NCBI GenBank assembly: GCA_001643675.2
Contig: LSRY02000026.1
Location: forward strand, 760,501-824,500
DNA: 64,000 bases
Direction of reading: 5' to 3'
From: Monocercomonoides exilis
Taxonomy: Eukaryota; Preaxostyla; Oxymonadida; Polymastigidae
Made by a program: the position numbers and the translations under genes. Shown one piece after another: positions 43,870-55,200 of the stretch. Each line of letters starts with the position of its first letter. The first letter of the stretch is position 1. The notes under the pieces were generated by a model. The model had not been told where the DNA came from. It made no database searches and was given only the letters and a program-made list of their open reading frames with translations.

Positions 43870-45884
43870 GGTTAGTGTTTTTATTGGCACCATTTTTTTA
43901 TTGGCACCAAATTTTTGAAGTGATAAAATTCAAAAAATACAGACTCAATTTGCAAAAATAAATAAAACTTGGGTCAAATAGTCTTCGAATTTTTCTTTTT
44001 CCTGAACTTTGATCTGCAGAATTGTCTTCTTCGATATTTTCCAAATCATCATGCAAAATTCTTCGATAAACTCTTTTCTTCTTTGACTTTAATGGAAGAG
44101 TATTTTCAATGTTTTCTGTTTCTTCTTCGGCTTCCGAACATTTCGCACTTGTTCGAATAAATATATCTTCTTCCCACTTTTCTAAGAAATCCTCATTTGT
44201 GAGCAGTTTTCCGTAAAAATCAAAACGATTTGAATAAGTGGGCAAAGGAAATGATGAGTGTTTGGGCAATTTACGTAAAACTGGTCCTGACGATTTAAAC
44301 AAAACACCACTTGCATCAAATGCATTCTTAATTACTGATGGTGCGAATGCAGAGTGAAGAGCTTGAGGAAGAATGTCTGCCAAAGCCTTTCTGTTGGAAG
44401 AAGTTGTTGAAGATTGAGGTATTTCTATTGATGAATTTAAAACAGATATCAGAACTGCAAAAACACCTCTATCGAGAGGTTGTGAAATATGTGTTGTGTG
44501 AGGAACAAATGTGATGACATCCACATTCGATTCCATAAGTTTTCTCCAAATAATAGGGTTTGCACGAGAGCTGTGCGAATCAACGAAAAGTAAACATCTC
44601 TCTTCAGTCAATTTCATCCTTTTCTTTCTTTCTAATATTTCTGGAAGAAGAACACGCAAAGAGTATCGTTCGAATAAAGAAAAGTTCATCCAACCGTTCG
44701 TATTGCACCACACATCAAGCGAAGGAGATAGTAAAGGAGTCAACTCTTCCGGAACATTTGAACTTGGCCAAAGAACAATTGAGGGCAAAGAAAATCCATC
44801 TGAGGCAACAGCAGCCACAAGCGTCGCATTTCGAACTCTCGAAGGTGCAGACAATAGGCTGAAGGAGATTCTGAGGATGTCGCAACAAGTTTTTGGCAAT
44901 TATCTGATAATCTCAGTGATGTTTCATCCACATTAAAGATTAGCTCCCTTCAATATTTGAACTTTGAATGTAAATCATCAAGCATTTCGTACCAAGGTTT
45001 CAAAACGTCTTGACAAGATGCTGCAAGACGTTTTGAATCCAAAATTTTTGGCTTTTGCAATTTCAATTCGTGTTGATTACACTAAAAGCAAAAAGTCTCA
45101 AATTTTGAAATTTCTTTTTTTGGTTAAGCATCTTCAATTATCTCTGAATCTTCATCTTCTATCACATTTTCAATCTAAATAGAAACAAATAAATAGATAA
45201 AAAAATATTTCGCAAACCAATTCTTTTGTTTTCTTCACTGTCAGGTTTGTTCCACACTTTGTTTCAATTTTAATTACGTCTGTAACAATATCCTTTTTTT
45301 CCTTGCGCAGCAATGACGGTCTTCCTACTTTGGCAATATCCCTATCACTTTTAACAGCCTTCACTGTATGGATGAGAGTTTTTTTTGAAAATTCACCGAA
45401 GTTGGTTGCATCCACAAGCCTGGCTTTTCCGTCAATTAAAATTCGCGCCATTCTCTCGAGTCTATTTTCATAAATGCGATAGTCAATCGACGCCATTTCT
45501 GCTTGCATTTTTCTTTTTCCTTCTTCAGCTTTTTTTTTGATCATAAAAAAACCAATCAATTTTTTGGGTAATGATCAAAAAAAAAGTCCATTTTAAGCAG
45601 CCAAAAGACATTTCAAGTTTTGATATAGGAAGTTTTTGTTTTAATAAAATTTTGTTTATTCAATTTGTTTTTAAAAAGAATTTGTCATGTTTTTTTCATA
45701 CGATAATTTCACTAACATATTTAACTGTTGCCCCGAAATAAAATAAGCACGTCTGTTCATCCGCTGATGATAAAAACAATTGTTTGTACAAATGATCTTT
45801 GTTTCTTATAGAAAATTATATCTTTCACAAAGAAATAGAAAAAAGGTGCCAATAAAAAAAAAGGTTCCAATAAAAACACTAACC
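43870..45884 (-). mobile_element. pogo/Tigger-type DNA transposon, TA-flanked
   Basis: The ends read TA|GGTTAGTG...CACTAACC|TA, with terminal inverted repeats of about 43 bases (43870-43912 and 45844-45884; the right copy has a few changes and a longer A run). The TIR contains a doubled ATTGG(C/A)ACC motif, a likely transposase-binding site. TA target duplication at 43868-43869 and 45885-45886. Length 2.0 kb. Contains one transposase gene, now broken. Confidence 0.9.
43898..45559 (-). pseudogene. pogo/Tigger transposase, frameshifted
   Basis: The N-terminal segment (45559-45170) is basic and contains SKKTLIHTVKAVKSDRD and KVGRPSLL, typical of the CENP-B/psq-like DNA-binding region and linker. 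The catalytic core has the first aspartate in NVDETSLRLSDN (about 44935-44880), but in another frame from the rest. The remaining core (44899-43898) has LLFVDSHSSRANPIIW (second aspartate) and HISQPLDRGVFAVL (third). A frameshift near 44850-44880 and several stops between 45170 and 44930 separate the parts; an intron could explain at most the second gap. A nuclear-type basic cluster (KSKKKRVYRR) lies near the C-terminus. Confidence 0.8.
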
Positions 45885-46292
45885 TACATATAAACGTGAA
45901 CAAATATTTTTTGTTCAAATATGAACTTTCTGAATACATGTATAAAAACAAAACAAACAGATTAACTTTTAAAGAAAAAATTTTTGAAAAAAAGATTTTT
46001 TTTTAATCCTTTTGAATACAAATACAAACACACAAATGGATTTCGAAATGAATATTAAATCAAAAAACTGAATTCAAATAAATGAAGATAAATCTAAATA
46101 TTCCATAAGAGAAATGTTTTCCCAAATATCTCAATATCATCATCATCTCTTCTCTTTCAAATGTGTCTCATTACCCCAAAAATGAAACAATCACATGTTG
46201 CACAAGAACTCCAAAACATTTGCCATCTTTTCTTTGAAAACGGTGAAAATGTTTCTTTCGCACCCAGAAATATCTTCTCAACCAAACCCTTT
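45885..46292. other. Non-genic spacer
   Basis: AT-rich, between the Tigger element and the 3' end of the giant gene. Nothing supported. Confidence 0.55.
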
Positions 46293-49200
46293 TCACACGA
46301 TTATTATCCCCTTCACCATTTCTTTTTCCATTTCATTTCTTGTTTTCTTCTCATCGATTCGCTTTCTTGTTTTTTTCTCTCTTTTCGGTGAATTTCCTGA
46401 AAGTTTCTCTTGTGATCCAGATATTAACCGTGTTTCATCTTCTGTTTTGCTCTTTTCCTCTTCTGTTCCATCCTCATCCTCAATCGCATCTGACATCGTC
46501 AGAATCATCGTTCCAGCTGGAAAGTGCTGAAACAGTTCTCTTTTCAGATCATCCAAAGAAATGCGAATCGAGCGTTGCGATTGCCAGCAGCTCTCCACAA
46601 GCTCTCCAAACCCACTTTCTTCAACAAGAGCTGTCATGTCTGGCCTCTCTCCATTCAAGATCTTATCTCCCGCCACCTCTGCTGGATACTCTCCAAACGG
46701 GATATCCAGTGTCAGACACTCCCACAGCATCATCCCAATCGAAAACACAACTGACTTCTTCGTTGCTCCCATCTTCTTGTTGACCAGCAGCTCTGGTGCC
46801 ATCCACCTCAGACACTCTTTTCTGTTGTATTCATCATCCTCAAACGCTGATGAAGGAAGGGAGTCATCATCATCATCGTCATTGTCACTGGCAGATGTCA
46901 CAACGGTCGATAACGAGATTGAGGATGAATCTGAACTATCATCAGATGAGAAGTCGGAGTGCATCACAATGCAGATCACCATATGCTCTGAAAACAACAC
47001 AATGTGAGGGCTCAGAGTGGAAAGAGAAGATAATCCATTTTCCATCTCATCAAAAGAGTGGAGTGCCCCATTCGCCACCCAGAACAAGATCTGTGCAGCT
47101 GTCTGCTCCCTCTCTTCGAGAGTTCCAATAGCCATCTCCTTTTTCTCATTCCTTCCATGCAACAACATGAATAGTGAATCCCTCAGATCCACAATGAGCT
47201 TCTCATGAGGAGAAGAGCAGGCCATTGCATTCACGAGATTTGACATCGATGAGGTTGTTGGGCACAAATCTTCCCTTCGAACAAATGTTGAATCTGAATC
47301 TGTTGTTGAAATGGTGGAAGTGGATGAAATGGATGGTGAAGGTGTTCTCTTCCTTATCTCTTCTTCTTCCTCTTCTTTCTCATCCACTTTCTCCAGCATC
47401 CACTCAGGGATCTTGTCTGAATCCCTTCCTAAAATATATTCAGTTGAGCCACTTTCAGAGAGAAGATGCTCAGATGACTCCGAATGCCCCAAGCTTTTCT
47501 CATACACTCTCTTCTTTATCTTTTCTTCGTTCTTCTTCTCTGCCTCCCTCTCAGCTCTCCTCCACTGCTCCTCTGGTGACATCTCCATCGTCACCATCTC
47601 AAATGCCTTCGGATCCTTCCTCACTGTGTCATTCACAATCTCCTCCAATTCCTTTGTTCTTCTCTTTTGCTTTCTCCATCTGACCGCCAATGCAATCGAA
47701 ACAACAAGGACAATTAGAAACATCACAGCCAATATAACAACAATGATTGGCCAGATCGATTTCCCTTCTTTCTTTCCTTCAACAATCCTTTCATCTCCTT
47801 TCCCAATATTTTCACTCCTGTTCTTCACAATAACCAAATCTGTTGATGAAGGCGAATCTCCTTTCCCAAACACAATCCACACACTCACTTCTGTCTCTTC
47901 TCTCACTTTCTCCAGTTCTGAACATGAAACAAACGTGTGAATCTCATTCTCTGACACAAACCCTTCTTCTTCAATTTCCTTTCTCACAATCTCCTCTTCA
48001 TCCCCATTTTTCATGCTCATCTTCACTGACAAATCGCATGGTAGAAGCAGCTTCCCATGAATCATCAACTCCACATCCCCATTTGGCTGAGAAATATTCT
48101 TCACCTCTTCCAGAATGGGGATGAAAAATGATGATCCTCTTTCAGTTGCTATCCCTCCCAATCTGCATCCCTCATCCAATATCCACAATGGTGTGTTTGG
48201 CAACATTCCATCTCCCCCTTTCACACTCACAACATTCAACTCCCCATCCCCTTCACAAATCACATTCCTTCTGGCTGATGGATATCCTTCAATCGATGGG
48301 TTGTTGTTCTCAAACTTTCCATTTTCAATCTTCACACTCCCTCCACTCACCCACAGCCCTCCTCCCTTGCTCTTCAAAATCGTTGTTTCCCTCATCTCAA
48401 CTTTGCTCTTCTCAATATCAACCAATGACCCATTCCATTTGCATAATCCCTCTTTCTTTTTCCTATTGTTTTCTTCATTGACTATTTCATCTTCTCTTTC
48501 TCCATCAAACACACAATTCACAACACTCACATTCTTGGAACTCCTGATCTGCATCATCCTTCCCTTATCAACCGAATTCACACATCTTCCAAATGAGCTG
48601 TTCAGCACACTCACATCTTGCTCAGCATCTTCCATCCCAATCACACACCCCTCCAACAACAGAGTCACATTCTCAACTCCCATCTCTTTCATCTCCACTT
48701 TCGCTTTCCCTCCAACACTCACAACACCCCCCTCACATTCGATATTCGACATTCTTGTTTCAACAATTGTCACATCCGATTCTTCACAAAATGAAAGAAC
48801 TGATATTGTTGAATGAATATCTCTGAATGTTGAATCAAATATCTTCAGCTCTCCACTCTCCACACTCACAATCGAACTGTTCAACTTCATATCCTCAACT
48901 GTTGTTGAAAAAGAGAAGAACTCGCATTTTTGGATCTCCATTGACCCATTCTTCACTTTCATAAAATAAGTGTGAGTTGACTCAAATCCATCTTCAAACT
49001 GGAATGAGCACCTCTCCACTGAACATTCATTCACAAACTCCATCACACAATCCTTCTCACCTGATTTCTCAATCTTGGAGTTCAACCGAACAATCCCCTG
49101 TGTCTTTTTCAATGAATTCACAACCAGATCTCCAATCACACACTCCTTCCTCACAAACCCTTCCCCATCAATCAGAATCCCATTCATCACCCCTTCCTCG

Positions 49201-52200
49201 ATGTGCTCAACCCCACAGTCGATGCTCACACACGGATTGCTCTGTGCTCCACACCCCCTCCCATCACTCCCTCTCCCACTCACAAACACCTGTGCCGAAT
49301 AATAGAATGTGATCAGCGGAATCAGATCAACATCTCCCTCGCTCGAAGCATCCCTCCCACAGATCGAGTTGTTCGAGTTCAGTGACTCCTGGTTGTAGTT
49401 CAGTGCAAACAGTGTTTCGTTGATCTGGTGAGCAATCGAGTGGCATCTGACAAACACGTCTTTCCCCACATGTGCCTCATTCATCACAAACAGAATGTTC
49501 ACAATCTTGAAATTCAGAGGCGGAATCTGACTTTCATTTCCATAATTCGCATGTGGGTCAGACCCATCAATAAACAGCCCTCCTCCACACCCCGTCTCAC
49601 TCGAGCACTTGCATATCGAAAACGTGCTCCCATTCACTTTCATCACTGATTCCCCACTCTTCAGCACCACTCTCATCCCCCCTCCTTCATCACTCAAACC
49701 ACTCTTGCAACTCGACATCGAACACTCATCCATCACACACTCCACTCCATCCTCAAATGATCCCACATCAACAACACTCGCTCCAATCCCTTCATTCGTG
49801 ATGTTCGCAAATGAACACCCAACAACCCTCAGAACTGGTTTGTTCCCATTGGAAAAAACATTCTTTTCTCCATTCAACTGGTTATCCTCTTCCATCATCG
49901 AAACCAGACTTCTTTCTGTCAATCCAGCAAATGAGATGTTCACATTCTGAAGTGTCATCTCATGTGCACTTGGGCTGAACGTGATGAACCCTTTCAACTC
50001 TGAAATCAAACTCAACGAACACCTCTCAATCAATACACTCCCCCCATTCACTCTCATCAAGCAGTATCCAAAACTCTCTGCCACCCCTCTCCCTGGGCCA
50101 AATGAACAATCTGAAACTGACAATAATGTGTTTGTTCCAGAGGACTCAATCAACACTTCATGATGGGTGGTGATGTCTGGCTTAGTGAATGACACATTCA
50201 CAAATGACAGACTCACATTCGAGGATATCATTGAACCATCATCAGACAAATCATTCTCATCTTCATCACTGATCGTCACTCCTGTCCCTTTCTTTGTCCC
50301 TTCAATCACCACTTTTGGTGACTCTGAAATCGATGATGAAAATGATATGGAATGGCTCAGCAACCCTGACCCCACAATGGCAATATGTGTTTCACCTTCT
50401 CCAAGTGTTGGATATCGAAGTGATATCAAGTGGTCAATCGATGAGCATGGTGCTTCGGAATACCCACACCCACTGAAGTCTCCTCCTTTCTCAAGAGAAA
50501 CAAACCCATCCCCACTCCAGTTCCTCCACAAATACACAACCAGTGGAATCACATACACCTCCTCTCCTGTTGTCTTCCTCTCCCACCCACACAGCTCATC
50601 CAATGATCCCAACTCCTCTTCCTTTATCTCCCATTTCAGATGCTCCTCATTCACAATCTCTCTCAGATCCCATCCTGACACAAACACATTCTTCCCTTTC
50701 CACCCATCACACCCCTCAAATCCCATCCCTTCCATCACAAATGTTCCCATCTCATCTGCCAACTTCACAAACATCCCTCCTCCCATTCCTCTCCCTCCAT
50801 CCTCAACATCCTCTCTTGGCACTTCGCACCCAGACAAATTCACCTTTTTCATTTCCAACCTCCCTCCCTTTCCCACTGATATCTTCATCCCTCCCCCTTT
50901 CATCCCACTCCCCCCTGAACACACTGATGACAAATTGCATCCTTCAATATTCACAATCCCATTCACACCCATCTCCACATTCAAACATCCTCCTCCTCCT
51001 CCACTTCCACCAACAACTTCCACTCCACTCATTCGGCTGTCATTCATCTCCAATTGAGCTCCATTCGAAACAACAATTGGTGATTTCCCACTCATTCTCG
51101 CTCCCCCTTCCATCACAAATCCATGAACAACCAACCCTCCTCCCTCAATACAAATCACACTGTATCCAATCATTTCATCATTTCCAAATGTGACTGAACA
51201 GCTGGTCATTGTGATGGTTGATGATGATGAGGAGGAGTGGATAAATCCACTTCTCTTCCCATTCATCTCTTCATTCAGCACAAATGACAAATATCTCATC
51301 TCAAATGATTTTGAACACTCAATAAGGTTGTTCTGGGTTATCGATCCTTCATCCCTCACAACCACCCTCATCCCTTCTTCTTTCCCTGAAACATGAACCT
51401 CAAATGATGCAACTTTCATCTCATTCTTTATCCATGATTCTGATACAACTTCAATTTCATTCACATTGCTGCTCGCTCTCTTCTCAACACAATAGTCAAT
51501 CGTCAAACACCCAAACTCCTCAAACCCACAATGGCTCTGATCCAGTGCCCTCTCTCCTCTCCCATCAACTCTCAACTTTGTTCCAATTGAACACAAATAC
51601 ACAAACAGCGGAATCACTTCCCCTTCTCTCCCATCCTCACTCCCACACAACTTCACAACATCTGTTGGAATAGCACTTGAATCAAAAAATGAAAATGAAC
51701 TCCCATTCACTTTCGACTCCAACAACACTCCTCCACCACATTCAACAAACACATCCTTCCCATGTTCTGCTTTGTTATTCTCTCCAAACACAAACAATCC
51801 CTCTCTTCCCGATTCCATTTTCATTGAACCATCCCTGCTCTCCATCACAATCATCATCCCTCCCCCTCTCCCTTTTCTTCTCCCATCTGAACTCTCCCCT
51901 GAACCCTTCGCCTCACACCCATCAATCACACAACTCCCATTCACAACAACACTCCCTTCCCCCTTCACAACAACACTCATCCCTCCTCCTCTTCCACATG
52001 CACACCTGCACCCCTTCACAACACACGATTCAATCACAATCATCCCATTCTTCCCCTCATCTCTCTCTGCCCCAACCACTCCACTCACCCATCCCCCATC
52101 TCCACTGCTCTTCTCAATGTTGTTCACCTCACACCCACAAAACACAACTGATTCCACCCCTTCACCAAACTCAATCACTGAATGTTCTCCAAATCTCAAG

Positions 52201-55200
52201 GTCTCTGTGATCACCAATCCCTCCACTTTCACTTTTCCCCCAACCACATTCACAAAACAATATCCAATGGAATTCTCAGAGGGACAGACAACAGAACAGT
52301 CAGTGAGTGTGAGGAGTGTGGAGTTGGATAAAATCAGAGATGATGATGATGCACCAGAAAGAGCAGATGGAATGCAAAACGTGATGTTTCTCATTGAACT
52401 TTTGCTCTGAACCTCAATCAGACAAGGTGACTCAAAATTCTCTGGTGCTTTCACCCCCACTTCCATCCCTTTTGTGGCACATGAAATCTCCCATTCACAG
52501 CCATCTGTCATTCCAACTGCCTCACAAAGCTCAAATCCTGAATCCAATTCGATCTTCTTGTTTGTGTCGGGATATCTCACCTGCGCTGCATGGGTGATGG
52601 TGGCACACGGATAATAGTCAAACCCACAGAACCACGAGTCGTATCCACCCAGCCCATCCTTCCCCTTCCCCACATGTGCTGCACTGGGATATGAATCCAA
52701 AAACACATTCAGTGGAAACAGCCCCATTGTTGTGTCACTCCGATCATATCCCTCAAGCTCATTGTATTTTGAATTGTCATGTTGGACATTCAGCGTTGAG
52801 GAGCTTATTCCCCAGCTCGCTGAATCGCTCCCATTCACAAACACATAATTCCCTCCCAACGAGGCAGAACACCCTGAAAAGTCAACTGACACAATCGAGA
52901 AGTCAATCGAGTTGTCAGCCAGATGCAGCATCATCCCTCCTCCATATTTGCCACTTGTGCATCTGTTCATTGTTGTTGATGATTCAACCTGAAGCTTGCT
53001 CGTATCTGTTTCCAATTCAACCTTGATTCCTCCACCACTGCCACTCACACACACACAATCCTCGATTGTCACATTCTGAACAACAAATGCCTCCCCTTCC
53101 TTCACATTCTTTGCCACAACCACCCCATCTCCTTCAGTCAACTTCACATTCATCACAGACACATTCTTCAACATGCTCTCTCCAGATGTAGTGGCTGTCA
53201 AAAACAGGGCAGATGAGGAGGATGAAAATGATGATAAAACAGGTTCAGAGAACAATGGTTTTGAGACATTCATATCTTTGATCTCCACATCAACCATCGA
53301 CAGCTGCGACAGCGGAACCACAAACACTGACGACGACAACACATAGCCTCCAATATTACTCGTTGTGATCACAACATCCTCCAATGAGAGTGACCCACTC
53401 CTGTCATACACAACAACAACACTCGGCGAAGTTTCTGCAATTGAGTTGAAATCAACCCTCAAATGACTCATTTCAAGATGACCTGTTGACACACTGAATA
53501 GCGCTCCTGATGATGATGAAAGTGCCCCTGTTCCAATCGAACTCTTCTCTATGCCTATCCCAATGACTGAAATCTTCTTTGATCCAATATCAATCGTTGT
53601 TGTCTCGCTTATGTGATTCCCGTCCATCACCGTGATTGTCAAGCTTATTTGCACTTCACACATCTCAAATCCCTTCTTCACTGTCAGACATGGACATGTT
53701 TCATTTGCCCCACACAATTCAGTTGCATCACTCCCATTCACAGAAACATAAATCGTCTTATCCTTCAGCCAATCTTTTTTTGATGTTTGATCAAACATCC
53801 AATCACTTGTATCTGCATAATTGTATGCATAGCACACTCTCTGAATGTCTGTATTCGTTGTGTAGCATTCATAAAATGGATTGGAGTTCAAATGGGAATT
53901 ATAATGGTCCAAATAAAGAACATCATGCCCATATGGAGTGGACGTTGTTTTGCACTTGCAGTCGTGAAAGAAAAGAGAAACACAATAAATGATATCATTT
54001 TGCAATGTTTGAATGTTCGGCTCCAATTGCAATCCTCCGCCACTTGACACGGCGTTGCATGACACAAACTGAATGCTCCTCATGCTGAATCCAGTCGGAA
54101 CATTACAACAACGAATGCCTCCACCAGTTGTGCTTTCAACTGAGCATATAGTGAAATAACAGTCAGACACGCACGCACTCTCCCCTCCTCCTTTATCTGT
54201 TGGAATGCATCCTATTCCAGAAACCTGAAAAGTGTTGACTGTAAGGCCTCCTCCAGCCCAATATGCTTTACAACCGTGAAATTCGCATCTGCTGATCCGA
54301 GAACAAGATGAAATTGTATAAATACATATTCCTCCTCCAGCATTTCTTTGAGTATAGCAACAGTTGAATGTGCTATCAACAATCTCAACAGATTTAATAT
54401 ATGCACACATTATTGCACCTCCATCATAATATGCCATGCAGTCATTAAATGAACAATTAAAAACAAAAACAGAGGCCCATGATTGGCTGCACATACTGAT
54501 TGCTCCTCCACTTGATATCCCATCGGTGAATGAATCGCTTGTTTCTGTTGTCTTCGATCCATTCCATTCACACCAAATTAAAGTGTTTGTCCCATTTTCT
54601 GTTTCATTCTGTCTCCCCGGAGTCAACTTTCTGTCTGCAGTTCCTTCACATACAACGTTTCTTGTCCGACAACATCCAATAAACGAGGTGTTTGAGGCGG
54701 TCAAAGAGGCCAAGGGATTATTGAGAGAAGGGACAATCCCGCCATCATACGCATCGCATACTGATGAGAATAAGCAACTGCTCAAAAAACATGTGGTTTG
54801 GGTTGATGCAGTGGTTAAAGGCGAGCATGCATCATTTGCTGTTGAAATATTGAAAAATGTCAGTTGTGAGAGTGAAAGAAGAGGAATGGAAGGTGATGAC
54901 AGGAATGGGGCTGATGAGACACAAAAAGATGAAAAATGAGATTCACTCACCGAAATAATGGAAGTTTTCGAAATGTAATTGTCAAATTGTTCAGAAGTGA
55001 AAAGAGGAGGAAATATACGCAATCCTTCAACATTTGGCTGAACAGAAACGTTAACAAATGATCCAAAACTCCCTTCCAACTCAAAAGGAGATAAATGTTG
55101 CCCCACAAAAAGAATGCACTTTCTCATTGAAAGAATGCTTCCTCTTTTTGCAATGAGTATTCTTTTTGATCCTTTTTCTCTCATCAACAGTTTCATTTCC

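Noticed and set aside
47225-54939. Many 60-300-codon plus-strand frames opposite the giant gene
   Set aside because: S/P/H-rich antisense shadows of the beta-helix ORF; codon structure and conserved motifs belong to the minus strand.
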